DNA from: Acanthosoma haemorrhoidale
Lineage: Eukaryota > Arthropoda > Insecta > Hemiptera > Acanthosomatidae
Assembly (NCBI GenBank): GCA_930367205.1
Contig: CAKNEZ010000003.1
Location: forward strand, 1,116,001-1,180,000
Direction of reading: 5' to 3'
Length of the DNA: 64,000 bases
Numbering within the stretch: the first letter of the stretch is position 1; each line of letters opens with the position of its first letter. Under the pieces are notes generated by a model that was given only the letters and a program-made list of their open reading frames with translations, was not told the origin of the DNA and searched no databases. Shown one piece after another: positions 42,541-53,800 of this stretch. Both the position numbers and the translations under genes were made by a program.

Positions 42541-43413
42541 TGTGGAAGAAGGGGCTAGTAAAATTACGTCGCCGAACTTCTGTCCCTTGCAAATTACCGG
42601 CTGTGAAATTCAGAAAAAAAGTTCAAGAATGTGTGCCTGCATTTTCCCAGAAAAACAACAAAAAACAAGATTGTGTACACAAAATATAATTGAGGAAAGA
42701 TTATACAAAAAAACTAAAATTATAAACTAGCAATACATATGTAATGATCGTATATATAAACAAAAAAAAAAAGTAATGTTAGCAACTGGGTTAGTAATTT
42801 AAAAATAAAATGAAAGAAACGTAGATAACAAAAACATAAATGTCTTTACGCTTTAATATAAATGAAAATGGATTAAATCCTATATTTACTAAATTTTACA
42901 GTGTCAATCACTAAAAGTCAATAGCCTTCTGTTCTTGCAAGTAAAAGGATGGTGTGAGCTGAATCCGGAGATAACTGGTGTATGTACTAGCAAAATAACC
43001 TCTTACCGGAGATCCCAAAGTGGAGAAGAAAAAATTCTTCTCGATGTTCACTCTCCAAACAATTGGTAGCGTGGGTGGGTGGTGGATATACGGTGTACAG
43101 TCAGCGATGAAGAAGTAGTGTGAATGTGGGGTCAACATCAATCATAAAACTTCCAAGCGTCCTTCTTCGTTCGCAACTTTCAGGGAACTGAGCCAGTAAT
43201 TCGATGACGATCGGAGTTGATCCGCCATTCCAAAACAAATGCCGATCGCCTTAGAGGTCACCTTATCACTTGCTTAGACGTACACAACCTTAATTCCTAA
43301 TTATACATCTCAATACAACAAAATATTACAATCTTGTTTTTTTTCTTTTAACAAATAAAATAAAATTAATCGTTATAATTACGAGAGTGAAAAAAAATAA
43401 TTGGGACCCAACA
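42541..43413 (-). repeat. 3' LTR of element copy 1
   Basis: 873 bp. In element orientation it starts TGTTGGGTCCC, directly after a G-rich polypurine tract, and ends CTTCCACA against satellite, giving the TG...CA termini of an LTR. The left boundary is exact because satellite sequence AAACACTAT stops at 42540. A possible polyadenylation signal ATTAAA lies on the minus strand at 42852-42857, which is weak evidence. The short ORFs inside (for example 76 codons at 42911-43141) show no recognisable domain and are taken as non-coding. Confidence 0.88.
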
Positions 43414-43415
43414 TA

Positions 43416-43424
43416 CCGCCCACC
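43416..43424 (-). promoter_or_regulatory. Polypurine tract of element copy 1
   Basis: In element orientation GGTGGGCGG lies 2 bp before the LTR start TGTTGGG and about 40 bp after the pol stop codon at 43461-43463. This is where plus-strand DNA synthesis is primed in LTR retroelements. The position and G-rich content fit BEL/Pao elements. Confidence 0.7.
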
Positions 43425-43460
43425 AAATTTGCGCAGAAAATTTCCAGGTAGATTAACACA

Positions 43461-43793
43461 CTATGGAGGTAACAATGGAGCTAGGCGCGAAACGGAACGG
43501 GTATACTCGTTTGTAGAGGTTTTCACCTTTACTACCCTGACAATCCCGTCTTGTCCAGGAAAAACTTCTTTAATGCGCCCTACAGGCCAACTGAGGGGAG
43601 GTACATTAGGGTCAATAAGAAGCACAAGTGTGCCGATATTTACATTTGCCGATTCAGTAGTCCATTTACTACGTTGTTGTAGGCAATGTAAGTAGTCCCG
43701 TCGCCATTGTTTCCAAATATTGCCTATGCAGCGATGAATGAGATTCCATCTCGAGATTGGATGGCGCGATTGACTCTTGTTCTGGCAGAGCAA
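43461..43793 (-). pseudogene. Pol C-terminal domain following integrase (frame 3 fragment), copy 1
   Basis: C-terminal part of the pol polyprotein, about 110 codons open, of which roughly the last 90 look genuine. From around residue 19 the sequence follows the domain that ends BEL/Pao integrases: RWNLIHRC, then KQWRRDYLHCLQQRSKW, then a beta-rich segment with LVLLIDPNVPPLSWPVGRI and GIVRVVKVKT, ending in LAPLLPP and a TAG stop at 43461. It is in a different frame from the integrase core upstream, so a frameshift lies between about 43750 and 43795. The apparent first residues are out-of-frame shadow. In BEL/Pao families this domain (DUF5641-like) is thought to help integrase bind DNA. It is defective as part of a broken polyprotein. 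Confidence 0.82.
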
Positions 43794-44091
43794 CTAGAGG
43801 GGCACTAATCAGGAAATTAACCGGCGTCAAGACATCCAAGTCTTCTGGTGATGATGAAATAGGATGCATGGGTCGAGAATTCAAAATCGCTTCTATGCGA
43901 TTTGCGATGGTGGAGAGTTCTTCAAACGTAAGGGATTGGCAATCCATTACTCTCCTAAGGTGGTACTTAAACGACTTCACACCAGCCTCCCACAAACCAC
44001 CGAAATGAGGTGCGAATGGAGGGATAAAACTCCATTTCATTTCTCGATTGACGAAGTAGTTTTCGATGTCCTTTTTCAGGGAGTAGGTATT
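43770..44091 (-). pseudogene. Integrase catalytic core, C-terminal part with the DDE glutamate, copy 1
   Basis: Continuation of the integrase core in the same frame as the upstream fragment but separated from it by an in-frame TGA at 44092-44094. Visible signature: FIPPFAPHFGGLWEAGVKS, with the catalytic glutamate of the DDE triad at 43987-43989, 54 codons after the second aspartate of the upstream fragment. Further on come LNSRPMHPISSS and LTPVNFLI, both typical of BEL/Pao integrase ends. Copy 1 has Ser in the LISAPL stretch where copy 2 has Gly. The frame then degrades into TTT-stop at 43669 after the frameshift. The enzyme would insert element cDNA into the genome; here it is broken. Confidence 0.85.
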
Positions 44092-45369
44092 TCACCAGGA
44101 GTATAGCTCTTTTAAATGTCGTGACGCTCCTACAAAATTTGTTCCATTATCGGAGAACATTCTGCTGGGTAGTCCTCTTCGAGCTATAAATCTGTCTAAA
44201 CAGGCTAAGAAAGCTACTGTTGTCGATTGCGACACGATCTCAATGTGCAACGCCTTTGTGCTCATGCACACAAATAAGCAGGCATACGCTTTGCCGAGGG
44301 CAGCCTTACGGTGAGAGGATTCACGGATTGAGAATGGACCAGCGAAATCAATCCCGACATTCATAAAGGGTCGGCCTTGGTCGAATCTTGACATTGGCAA
44401 ATTTCCCATGTAAGGTATGTAAGGTCTTACTTTTAGGCGATGGCATTTCAAACATCGGTGAATTCGAGTGCGTATCAGACGTCTTGCTGAAATAATCCAA
44501 TAATGATGACGTAGTATTGAATGGAGGAGCTGATGTCCAGCATGTAAATAAACAATATGGTAGTGGTCGACAAGTAGTTCCACAAAATGTGATTTAGTGG
44601 GTAACAACATGGGATGTTTAGCATCATAATTTATAGGGGCATTACTGAGGCGACCGCCCACCCTGTACACTCCACGAGAATCGATGAAAACGGATAATGA
44701 TTTTAGCGATGTTATAAGAGAAGGTTTGGAGCTTACAGAGGGGAAATGATGTCTTTGAACTATTTTCACCAAGGTGTGAGTAGCTTGACGAAGTTCCTCT
44801 AAGCTTAATTGACCTTTTCTCTTGGTTGAATGAGGGCGAGAATTTACGATAAAGCGTTGGACATATGCAAGTACTCTAATTAATTTGGAATAGGATGAGA
44901 ATTTTTCAATAACTTCAAATAAAGACGATGCATTGGTTGTGGTAGCCACGATAGTACAAACTGGTTTTGTCTCAGGTAAGTCTGAACAATTCGATGATTT
45001 TGTTGGCTTAGTTAATGGCCATTCCGACAATGGTTTCTTCATCCAGTCAGGTCCCTTCCACCAAACTGAATGATTGACCAAGTCTGATGGAGAAGTTCCC
45101 CGAGACGCAATGTCGGCGGCATTATCTTCTGAACGAATGTGATGCCAATTAGGGAGAAAAGAGTTATCTAAAATTTTCACTATTCGATTGGCCACAAATG
45201 TTTTCAGTTGATGGACAGGTGTTTTTAACCACGATAAAACGGTGGAAGAATCAGACAACAAGAAAATAGAGGTTGGTTTTAATCGTTGTATAATGAGTTG
45301 AACAGATCGCAAAAGGTTGACAAGAAGTAGAGCAGCGCATAGTTCAAGCCTTGGAATTGAGAGGGTTTT
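44092..45369 (-). pseudogene. RNase H C-terminal part, zinc-binding domain and integrase core start, copy 1
   Basis: Open for about 425 codons in one frame, with no own start; an apparent TTG start at 45312 is internal. N-terminal part is RNase H: SIPRLELCAALLL-like residues just after the frameshift, FLLSDSSTVLSWL with an aspartate at 45250-45252, then WHHIRSEDNAADIASRG with the terminal catalytic aspartate. WWKGPDWM follows, the typical BEL/Pao linker. Next is an HHCC zinc-binding domain (DHYHIVYLHAGH and CLKC), then the integrase core with its first two acidic residues in GIDFAGPF (44347-44349) and FSDNGTNFVGA (44149-44151). The frame ends at an in-frame TGA at 44092, before the DDE glutamate. 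RNase H removes the RNA template and integrase inserts cDNA; both are disabled by the shared lesions. Confidence 0.9.
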
Positions 45370-46643
45370 AATGGAGCTAATCGGGTTTTAGCGATCATCA
45401 GATGGGAGTCTGCTCTTTCCAATTGATCCTGAGAACGAAGATAGAGAACTGCCCCATAACCTAAAGAAGATGCGTCAGCGAATCCCACAACATACATCTC
45501 TGCTGGGGAGTGTGGTTTAAGACCACGGGGAATCTTAATAGCTTCTAATTGCGCCAGATCTTTAAAGAGTATTTCCCAGGACTTGGAAATAGCAGGTGGG
45601 TCATCCCAGTCGAGTTTTTCTGACCATAATAGTTGAAGAATCGCCTTTGCTTTGAAGATAACTGGGGCGCAATATCCTAAAGGATCATACATCCTGGCAA
45701 TAGTTGAAAGGATGTCTCGTTTAGTTAAAACCAAATCTCTTGAGTGTATTCGATAGGTAAAATTATCCTGTTGAGGATCCCACTGCATTCCGAGTATTTT
45801 CACCACGTTATCTTCCAAACTAGCTAAGGAGATCATGGGTTTCGGCTCATTCACCAAAACTGGTTCTAAGAGCTCCGTTGCATTGCTGCACCACTTTTTC
45901 AATTGAAAACCTCCTCGACTCATCAAGGCTACGAGTTCTCTTTGAAGTGCCTGTGCCTCTTCCAACGTATCAGCACCAGTCAATAAATCGTCAACATACA
46001 TTTTCTTTAACAATGCTCGAGACGCATTAGGAAACTTGTTTCCATCATCTGCTACGAGTTGTTGTATTACTCGAATTGCTAAAAAGGGAGAACATGAAAG
46101 TCCGAACGGTAAACAATTAAATTCGAATTCGGCTAGGTGATCGAAACTTTCAGCTCTAAAAAATAAATGAAGATATGAACGATCCTCTGGGGCAATCAAA
46201 ATCTGCAAATATATTTGACAGATATCGGCTGTCATAACTATTTGCGGTAATCGAAATTTCAACAATACATCTGTGATCTCAGGTTGCAGTTTAGGACCAC
46301 AAAGTAGGTAGTCATTGAGGGATCCATTAACGGTAGTAGCCGAACCATCAAAAACTATACGCAATTTGGTACTTGTGCTCTTTTTTAATACACAGTGGTG
46401 CGGGAGAAAATATTTCCCCGTTTGAGAACTGGGTGATAAATAACATTTTTTTAAATATTCTTCGAAAACCTTTCCATATTCCAATTTTAGGGATGGTTCT
46501 CGTTCAAATTTCGTTTCCAAGTTTTTAAAACGTTTTAAGGCCATGAACCTGGAGCTTTCTAAGTTGAGAGGTTGCGTTTTAAAGGGTAAACGGACCCTGT
46601 ATCTACCGGAGGGAGTTCGAGAGTGAGTCCTTTTAAAATGATC
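45366..46643 (-). pseudogene. Reverse transcriptase and start of RNase H, copy 1
   Basis: In frame with the protease fragment but separated from it by a TAG at 46644-46646. The first residues after the stop (HFKRTHSRTPSGRYRVRLPF) are the conserved start of BEL/Pao RT, so the ATG at 46542-46544 is internal and not a true start. RT motifs in order: LRIVFDGSA; first catalytic aspartate in MTADICQIYLQI (46224-46226); FNCLPFGLSCSPF; the YVDD box at 45987-45998; GGFQLKKWCSN; LGMQWDP; MYDPLGYCAP. RNase H begins with VGFADASSLGYGAV, its aspartate at 45474-45476. A one-base loss in the T run at 45366-45369 then shifts the frame, and the shifted reading ends at 45279. Copy 1 has Tyr just before VVGFADAS, copy 2 Ser. 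The catalytic residues are intact, so the gene died through chain-breaking lesions. Confidence 0.92.
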
Positions 46644-47285
46644 CTAACTTTTTATATCAAGTGGATTGCTTCTCGGAACATCATTTATTTCCTCGACTTC
46701 CCAAAAACGAGTCATCACCTGAGTTAACTCCTGAAGTTCAGATGAAGGTGTAGAATTAGCGAGCAAGGTAGTGCTGCAGAGAAATGGATTTGCCGTTGTA
46801 ATGGGTCCTGATAAAATCCAACCAAGTGTGGTTTTTATGGCATTGGGAAATCCATGAGCTGATTTTACTACCTCTCCTTCCAAGATTTCCCCAAGTAGAT
46901 CAGCACCAACAAGAAATTCTATGGGCCCTGGCTGAATGAACATTGGATCTGCAAGATCTAAATGTTGATAATGTTGGACTACCGTATCCATGATGATTTC
47001 ACAGGGCATCTCGTTGCTAATACAATCAATCACAATTGCGTATGTGTGATGCGCTGGCGATTCTACCTTAGTGGAAGAAATACTGCAATAAACTTGTTGC
47101 TTACAACCAGAAATAGGATGGCTCCCGAAACCAACCAAATTATGATCATTTGGAATAAGTGGCAAACGTAATCGCCTTGCACATTGTGAGGTGATAAAGG
47201 ACCGTTGAGACCCACTATCAATTAGAGCTCCCACCAACTGGAAACAACCAAAGGAGTCTTTAATCTTTAATAGAGCCGTACCCAA
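46644..47285 (-). pseudogene. Aspartic protease region (peptidase A17-like), 5'-truncated, copy 1
   Basis: 213 codons open to a TAG at 46644-46646. There is no ATG: the apparent start is a TTG and the frame continues to the satellite junction, so upstream gag and pol sequence has been lost. The active-site motif ALIDSGSQRSF is at residues 20-30, aspartate 23. A second motif, IEFLVGADLLGEI, at 122-134 matches the conserved glycine-aspartate stretch of BEL/Pao proteases. KTTLGWILSGPI at 151-162 and FWEVEEI at 194-200 are the linker into RT. In intact elements the protease cuts the Gag-Pol precursor. A readthrough role for the TAG was considered, but it lies between protease and RT, where BEL/Pao elements normally have one continuous frame, so I take it as a lesion. 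Confidence 0.88.
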
Positions 47286-47288
47286 AAG

Positions 47289-47563
47289 AAAAGCTTAGTC
47301 ACTTTTTTCATTAGCTGCTCAAGATAACAAATTTTAAAAAACAATCACAAAGAAACACTATCATTTACGTTCTGTTCCTATTGTCTTCTATCATATTTTC
47401 TATCTTCGATGAAACATACCAAGTCCAAAACTGACCGAGTGTCCAGATATTATAATAAATACTTATTATCTTATAAAAGTAATTAATAATAAATAAATAT
47501 CCTCTCAAGGGCAAACCATATAAAATACATCTTAAAATAAGGTTGAATGGAACTATATAGTTG
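47289..47563. repeat. Partial monomer at the right junction of element copy 1
   Basis: The 3' 275 bp of a monomer. It starts inside the monomer at AAAAGCTTAGTC and repeats the last 75-78 bp of satellite present on the left side of the element (42463-42540), so that stretch flanks the element on both sides. It carries the diverged allele CCTCTCAAGG near 47502, shared with 49704 and 62050. Confidence 0.85.
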
Positions 47564-48663
47564 CATACTTTTAAGGAAGTTAAGCTGCTACATAATTATT
47601 CTGAGAAAGAAGCTGTTCTGCTTTGCTGTGGATTTACAAAAGTAAATCAAATAATACAATTAATTTTTAAATTTCAGAAACAAAACATTCAGTCATTCTG
47701 CATTGCTTAGCTGGTCAAACACTTAAAATAAAGCAAAGGAACCGAAAACATTTTCATTCTTCAATTAAACACTAGAGGCCGTAAAAGGGTCTACTAGCAA
47801 GAGTTTTTGAAAACATTTAAGAAAGCTCTCACACGAATGTATATTATTTTCAGGGCATACGGTAATCATAATGAAATATAAAATAATAAATTATTATACT
47901 AAAAATTCATATTAATTAATGAAAGTTAAGTAATTACTTTTACGTTACTCAACTGTAAATGAATAGAGAAAAACATAAATAATTTGCAGCAGTAAAATAT
48001 TGGACCCTATCAATGTGCTAACTTTAAGGCGTGATGATAAATACATTCATAGGATAGGACCTTCCTTATTCATTTTCTGATGTTCAACTTCATGATTAAT
48101 TCTGACATATATTCTTTCTTCAATAACACACGAGTTGAGTTTAAACCATCAATTAGCAGCACGCACCGTTGGTAAATTGTAATGTTTATCTGACAGTATT
48201 TCATGAATAAATGTATATTAATGACAGGGCATACCTGATTCATTTTGCGATATTTATTACATTAAACTAAAAAATTATATTCATTTATTAAATATGATTC
48301 CCTACATAAAAAAGGATGAATGTTATTATTTCAACTGTGGATTTACAAATGTAAAACAAAAAAATTCTACCATTTACTTGAAGTAACAAAAAGCTTAGTC
48401 ACTTTTTTCATTAGCTGCTCAAGATAACAAATTTTAAAAAACAATCACAAAGAAACACTATCATTTACGTTCTGTTCCTATTGTCTTCTATCATATTTTC
48501 TATCTTCGATGAAACATACCAAGTCTAAAACTGACCGAGTGTCCAGATATTATAATAAATACTTATTATCTTATAAAAGTAATTAATAATAAATAAATAT
48601 CCTTGCAAGGGCAAACCATATCAAATACATCTTAAAATAAGGTTGAATGGAACTATATAGTTG
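47564..48663. repeat. Diverged monomer type, first copy
   Basis: 1100-bp unit with many private differences: GCTTTGCTGTGG, AAAATAAAGC, ACTAGAGG, AAAATATTGGACCCTATC, GGCGTGATG, CCTTCCTTATTCATTTTCTG, GAGTTTAAACC, AGCAGCACGCACC, TTATCTGACAG, CATTTTGCG, ATTCCCTAC, AAAAAAGGATG and TTATTATTTC. It is by far the most diverged monomer type in the window. In this type the recurrent minus-strand ORF is interrupted by a stop, which argues against coding. Confidence 0.85.
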
Positions 48664-49764
48664 CATACTTTTAAGGAAGTTAAGCTGCTACATAATTATT
48701 CTGAGAAAGAAGCTGTTCTCCTTTGCCTCTGGATTTACAAAAGTAAATCAAATAATACAATTAATTTTTAAATTTCAGAAACAAAACATTCAGTCATTTT
48801 GCATTGCTTAGTTGGTCAAACACTTATAATATAGCAAAGGAACCGAAAACATTTTCATTCTTCAATTAAACACTATAGGCCGTAAAAGGGTCTACTAGCA
48901 AGAGTTTTTGAAAAAATTTAAGAAAGCTCTCACGAGATTGTATATTATTTTTAGGGCATACGGTAATCATAATGAAATATAAAATAATAAATTATTATAC
49001 TAAAAATTCATATTAATTAATGAAAGTTAAGTAATTACTTTTACGTTACTCAACTGTAAATGAATAGAGAAAAACATAAATAATTTGCAGCAGTAAAACA
49101 TTGGACACTATCTATGTGCTAACTTTAAGGCGAGATGATAAATACATTCATAGGATAGGACCTTTCCTATTCTTTTGCTGATGCTCAACTTCATGATTAA
49201 TTCTGACATATATTCTTTCTTCAATAACACACGAGTTGAGTTCAAACCATCAATTAGCCGCACGCACGGTTGGTAAATTGTAATGTTTATATGACAGTAT
49301 TTCATGAATAAATGTATATTAATGACAGAGCATACCTGATTCATATTGCGATATTTATTACATTAAACTAAAAAATTATATTCATTTATTAAATATGATT
49401 TCCTACATAACAAAGGATGAATGTTTTTCTTTCAACTGTGGATTTACAAATGTAAAACCAAAAAATTCTACCATTTACTTGAAGTAACAAAAAGCTTAGT
49501 CACTTTTTTCATTAGCTGCTCAAGATAACAAATTTTAAAAAACAATCACAAAGAAACACTATCATTTACGTTCTGTTCCTATTGTCTTCTATCATATTTT
49601 CTATCTTCGATGAAACATACCAAGTCCAAAACTGACCGAGTGTCCAGATATTATAATAAATACTTATTATCTTATAAAAGTAATTAATAATAAATAAATA
49701 TCCTCTCAAGGGCAAACCATATAAAATACATCTTAAAATAAGGTTGAATGGAACTATATAGTTG

Positions 49765-50865
49765 CATACTTTTAAGGAAGTTAAGCTGCTACATAATTAT
49801 TCTGAGAAAGAAGCTGTTCTGCTTTGCCTCTGGATTTACAAAAGTAAATCAAATAATACAATTAATTTTTAAATTTCAGAAACAAAACATTCAGTCATTC
49901 TGCATTGCTTAGCTGGTCAAACACTTAAAATAAAGCAAAGGAACCGAAAACATTTTCATTCTTCAATTAAACACTAGAGGCCGTAAAAGGGTCTACTAGC
50001 AAGAGTTTTTGAAAACATTTAAGAAAGCTCTCACACGAATGTATATTATTTTCAGGGCATACGGTAATCATAATGAAATATAAAATAATAAATTATTATA
50101 CTAAAAATTCATATTAATTAATGAAAGTTAAGTAATTACTTTTACGTTACTCAACTGTAAATGAATAGAGAAAAACATAAATAATTTGCAGCAGTAAAAT
50201 ATTGGACCCTATCAATGTGCTAACTTTAAGGCGTGATGATAAATACATTCATAGGATAGGACCTTCCTTATTCATTTTCTGATGTTCAACTTCATGATTA
50301 ATTCTGACATATATTCTTTCTTCAATAACACACGAGTTGAGTTTAAACCATCAATTAGCAGCACGCACCGTTGGTAAATTGTAATGTTTATCTGACAGTA
50401 TTTCATGAATAAATGTATATTAATGACAGGGCATACCTGATTCATTTTGCGATATTTATTACATTAAACTAAAAAATTATATTCATTTATTAAATATGAT
50501 TCCCTACATAAAAAAGGATGAATGTTATTATTTCAACTGTGGATTTACAAATGTAAAACAAAAAAATTCTACCATTTACTTGAAGTAACAAAAAGCTTAG
50601 TCACTTTTTTCATTAGCTGCTCAAGATAACAAATTTTAAAAAACAATCACAAAGAAACACTATCATTTACGTTCTGTTCCTATTGTCTTCTATCATATTT
50701 TCTATCTTCGATGAAACATACCAAGTCTAAAACTGACCGAGTGTCCAGATATTATAATAAATACTTATTATCTTATAAAAGTAATTAATAATAAATAAAT
50801 ATCCTTGCAAGGGCAAACCATATCAAATACATCTTAAAATAAGGTTGAATGGAACTATATAGTTG
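49765..50865. repeat. Diverged monomer type, second copy
   Basis: 1101 bp and almost identical to unit 47564, except that it has GCTTTGCCTCTGG instead of GCTTTGCTGTGG. It lies exactly two units downstream, preceded by the same CCTCTCAAGG allele, so units 47564-49764 and 49765-51966 form a two-monomer repeat of about 2.2 kb. Confidence 0.82.
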
Positions 50866-53800
50866 CATACTTTTAAGGAAGTTAAGCTGCTACATAATTA
50901 TTCTGAGAAAGAAGCTGTTCTCCTTTGCCTCTGGATTTACAAAAGTAAATCAAATAATACAATTAATTTTTAAATTTCAGAAACAAAACATTCAGTCATT
51001 TTGCATTGCTTAGTTGGTCAAACACTTATAATATAGCAAAGGAACCGAAAACATTTTCATTCTTCAATTAAACACTATAGGCCGTAAAAGGGTCTACTAG
51101 CAAGAGTTTTTGAAAAAATTTAAGAAAGCTCTCACGAGATTGTATATTATTTTTAGGGCATACGGTAATCATAATGAAATATAAAATAATAAATTATTAT
51201 ACTAAAAATTCATATTAATTAATGAAAGTTAAGTAATTACTTTTACGTTACTCAACTGTAAATGAATAGAGAAAAACATAAATAATTTGCAGCAGTAAAA
51301 CATTGGACACTATCTATGTGCTAACTTTAAGGCGAGATGATAAATACATTCATAGGATAGGACCTTTCCTATTCTTTTGCTGATGCTCAACTTCATGATT
51401 AATTCTGACATATATTCTTTCTTCAATAACACACGAGTTGAGTTCAAACCATCAATTAGCCGCACGCACGGTTGGTAAATTGTAATGTTTATATGACAGT
51501 ATTTCATGAATAAATGTATATTAATGACAGAGCATACCTGATTCATATTGCGATATTTATTACATTAAACTAAAAAATTATATTCATTTATTAAATATGA
51601 TTTCCTACATAACAAAGGATGAATGTTTTTCTTTCAACTGTGGATTTACAAATGTAAAACCAAAAAATTCTACCATTTACTTGAAGTAACAAAAAGCTTA
51701 GTCACTTTTTTCATTAGCTGCTCAAGATAACAAATTTTAAAAAACAATTACAAAGAAACACTATCATTTACGTTCTGTTCCTATTGTCTTCTATCATATT
51801 TTCTATCTTCGATGAAACATACCAAGTCCAAAACTGACCGAGTGTCCAGATATTATAATAGATACTTATTATCTTATAAAAGTAATTAATAATAAATAAA
51901 TATCCTTGCAAGGGCAAACCATATAAAATACATCTTAAAATAAGGTTGAATGGAACTATATAGTTGCATACTTTTAAGGAAGTTAAGCTGCTACATAATT
52001 ATTCTGAGAAAGAAGCTGTTCTCCTTTGCCTCTGGATTTACAAAAGTAAATCAAATAATACAATTAATTTTTAAATTTCAGAAACAAAACATTCAGTCAT
52101 TTTGCATTGCTTAGTTGGTCAAACACTTATAATATAGCAAAGGAACCGAAAACATTTTCATTCTTCAATTAAACACTATAGGCCGTAAAAGGGTCTACTA
52201 GCAAGAGTTTTTGAAAAAATTTAAGAAAGCTCTCACGAGATTGTATATTATTTTTAGGGCATACGGTAATCATAATGAAATATAAAATAATAAATTATTA
52301 TACTAAAAATTCATATTAATTAATGAAAGTTAAGTAATTACTTTTACGTTACTCAACTGTAAATGAATAGAGAAAAACATAAATAATTTGCAGCAGTAAA
52401 ACATTGGACACTATCTATGTGCTAACTTTAAGGCGAGATGATAAATACATTCATAGGATAGGACCTTTCCTATTCTTTTGCTGATGCTCAACTTCATGAT
52501 TAATTCTGACATATATTCTTTCTTCAATAACACACGAGTTGAGTTCAAACCATCAATTAGCCGCACGCACGGTTGGTAAATTGTAATGTTTATATGACAG
52601 TATTTCATGAATAAATGTATATTAATGACAGAGCATACCTGATTCATATTGCGATATTTATTACATTAAACTAAAAAATTATATTCATTTATTAAATATG
52701 ATTTCCTACATAACAAAGGATGAATGTTTTTCTTTCAACTGTGGATTTACAAATGTAAAACCAAAAAATTCTACCATTTACTTGAAGTAACAAAAAGCTT
52801 AGTCACTTTTTTCATTAGCTGCTCAAGATAACAAATTTTAAAAAACAATTACAAAGAAACACTATCATTTACGTTCTGTTCCTATTGTCTTCTATCATAT
52901 TTTCTATCTTCGATGAAACATACCAAGTCCAAAACTGACCGAGTGTCCAGATATTATAATAGATACTTATTATCTTATAAAAGTAATTAATAATAAATAA
53001 ATATCCTTGCAAGGGCAAACCATATAAAATACATCTTAAAATAAGGTTGAATGGAACTATATAGTTGCATACTTTTAAGGAAGTTAAGCTGCTACATAAT
53101 TATTCTGAGAAAGAAGCTGTTCTCCTTTGCCTCTGGATTTACAAAAGTAAATCAAATAATACAATTAATTTTTAAATTTCAGAAACAAAACATTCAGTCA
53201 TTTTGCATTGCTTAGTTGGTCAAACACTTATAATATAGCAAAGGAACCGAAAACATTTTCATTCTTCAATTAAACACTATAGGCCGTAAAAGGGTCTACT
53301 AGCAAGAGTTTTTGAAAAAATTTAAGAAAGCTCTCACACAATTGTATATTATTTTTAGGGCATACGGTAATCATAATGAAATATAAAATAATAAATTATT
53401 ATACTAAAAATTCATATTAATTAATGAAAGTTAAGTAATTACTTTTACGTTACTCAACTGTAAATGAATAGAGAAAAACATAAATAATTTGCAGCAGTAA
53501 AACATTGGACACTATCTATGTGCTAACTTTAAGGCGAGATGATAAATACATTCATAGGATAGGACCTTTCCTATTCTTTTGCTGATGCTCAACTTCATGA
53601 TTAATTCTGACATATATTCTTTCTTCAATAACACACGAGTTGAGTTCAAACCATCAATTAGCCGCACTCACGGTTGGTAAATTGTAATGTTTATATGACA
53701 GTATTTCATGAATAAATGTATATTAATGACAGGGCATACCTGATTCATATTGCGATATTTATTACATTAAACTAAAAAATTATATTCATTTATTAAATAT

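Larger units (their letters stand above)
42541..47288 (-). mobile_element. BEL/Pao-type LTR retrotransposon remnant, copy 1, 5'-truncated and defective
   Basis: Minus-strand element of 4748 bp. Reading right to left it contains an aspartic protease region, reverse transcriptase, RNase H, zinc-binding and DDE integrase, a C-terminal domain, a stop codon, a polypurine tract and one LTR. The family call rests on domain order PR-RT-RH-IN, the YVDD box, the TLGWILSG linker after the protease, the FADAS RNase H motif and the integrase motifs, all typical of BEL/Pao. Gag, the primer-binding site and the 5' LTR are missing: the coding frame runs straight into satellite at 47288/47289. Two in-frame stops (46644-46646 and 44092-44094) and two frameshifts (about 45366-45369 and 43750-43795) inactivate it. 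No 5-bp target duplication can be identified because the 5' end is lost. Confidence 0.93.
38531..53067. repeat. Composite higher-order block, period 1 (satellite plus retroelement)
   Basis: One full period of 14,537 bp: units 38531, 39632 and 40733, a truncated unit (41834-42540), the element (42541-47288), a partial unit (47289-47563), and units 47564, 48664, 49765, 50866 and 51967. The second period begins at 53068 with a unit sharing the private CACACAATT and GCACTCACGG alleles of the unit at 38531. Matching is mosaic: the first ~140 bp of unit 38531 differ from unit 53068, and some inner alleles are shuffled. The strongest identity runs from about 38.8 kb to about 48.2 kb. Confidence 0.75.

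Noticed and set aside
42911..43141. 76-codon minus-strand ORF inside the LTR (repeated at 57448-57678)
   Set aside because: It lies wholly in the LTR, has no recognisable domain and no known BEL/Pao counterpart; both copies are the same because the element was duplicated.
43387..44106. Plus-strand ORFs of 80-102 codons opposite the integrase region
   Set aside because: They are antisense shadows of the pol frames; no domain of their own.
46644..46646. In-frame TAG between protease and RT as programmed stop-codon readthrough
   Set aside because: BEL/Pao pol is normally one continuous frame here, and the same element carries another stop and two frameshifts, so a plain inactivating mutation is the simpler explanation.
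46962..47171. 69-codon plus-strand ORF opposite the protease
   Set aside because: Antisense shadow of the conserved protease sequence.
42541..47288. Endogenous retrovirus or errantivirus with an envelope gene
   Set aside because: Pol is followed directly by a stop, the polypurine tract and the LTR about 50 bp later, so there is no room for an envelope gene; motifs fit BEL/Pao.
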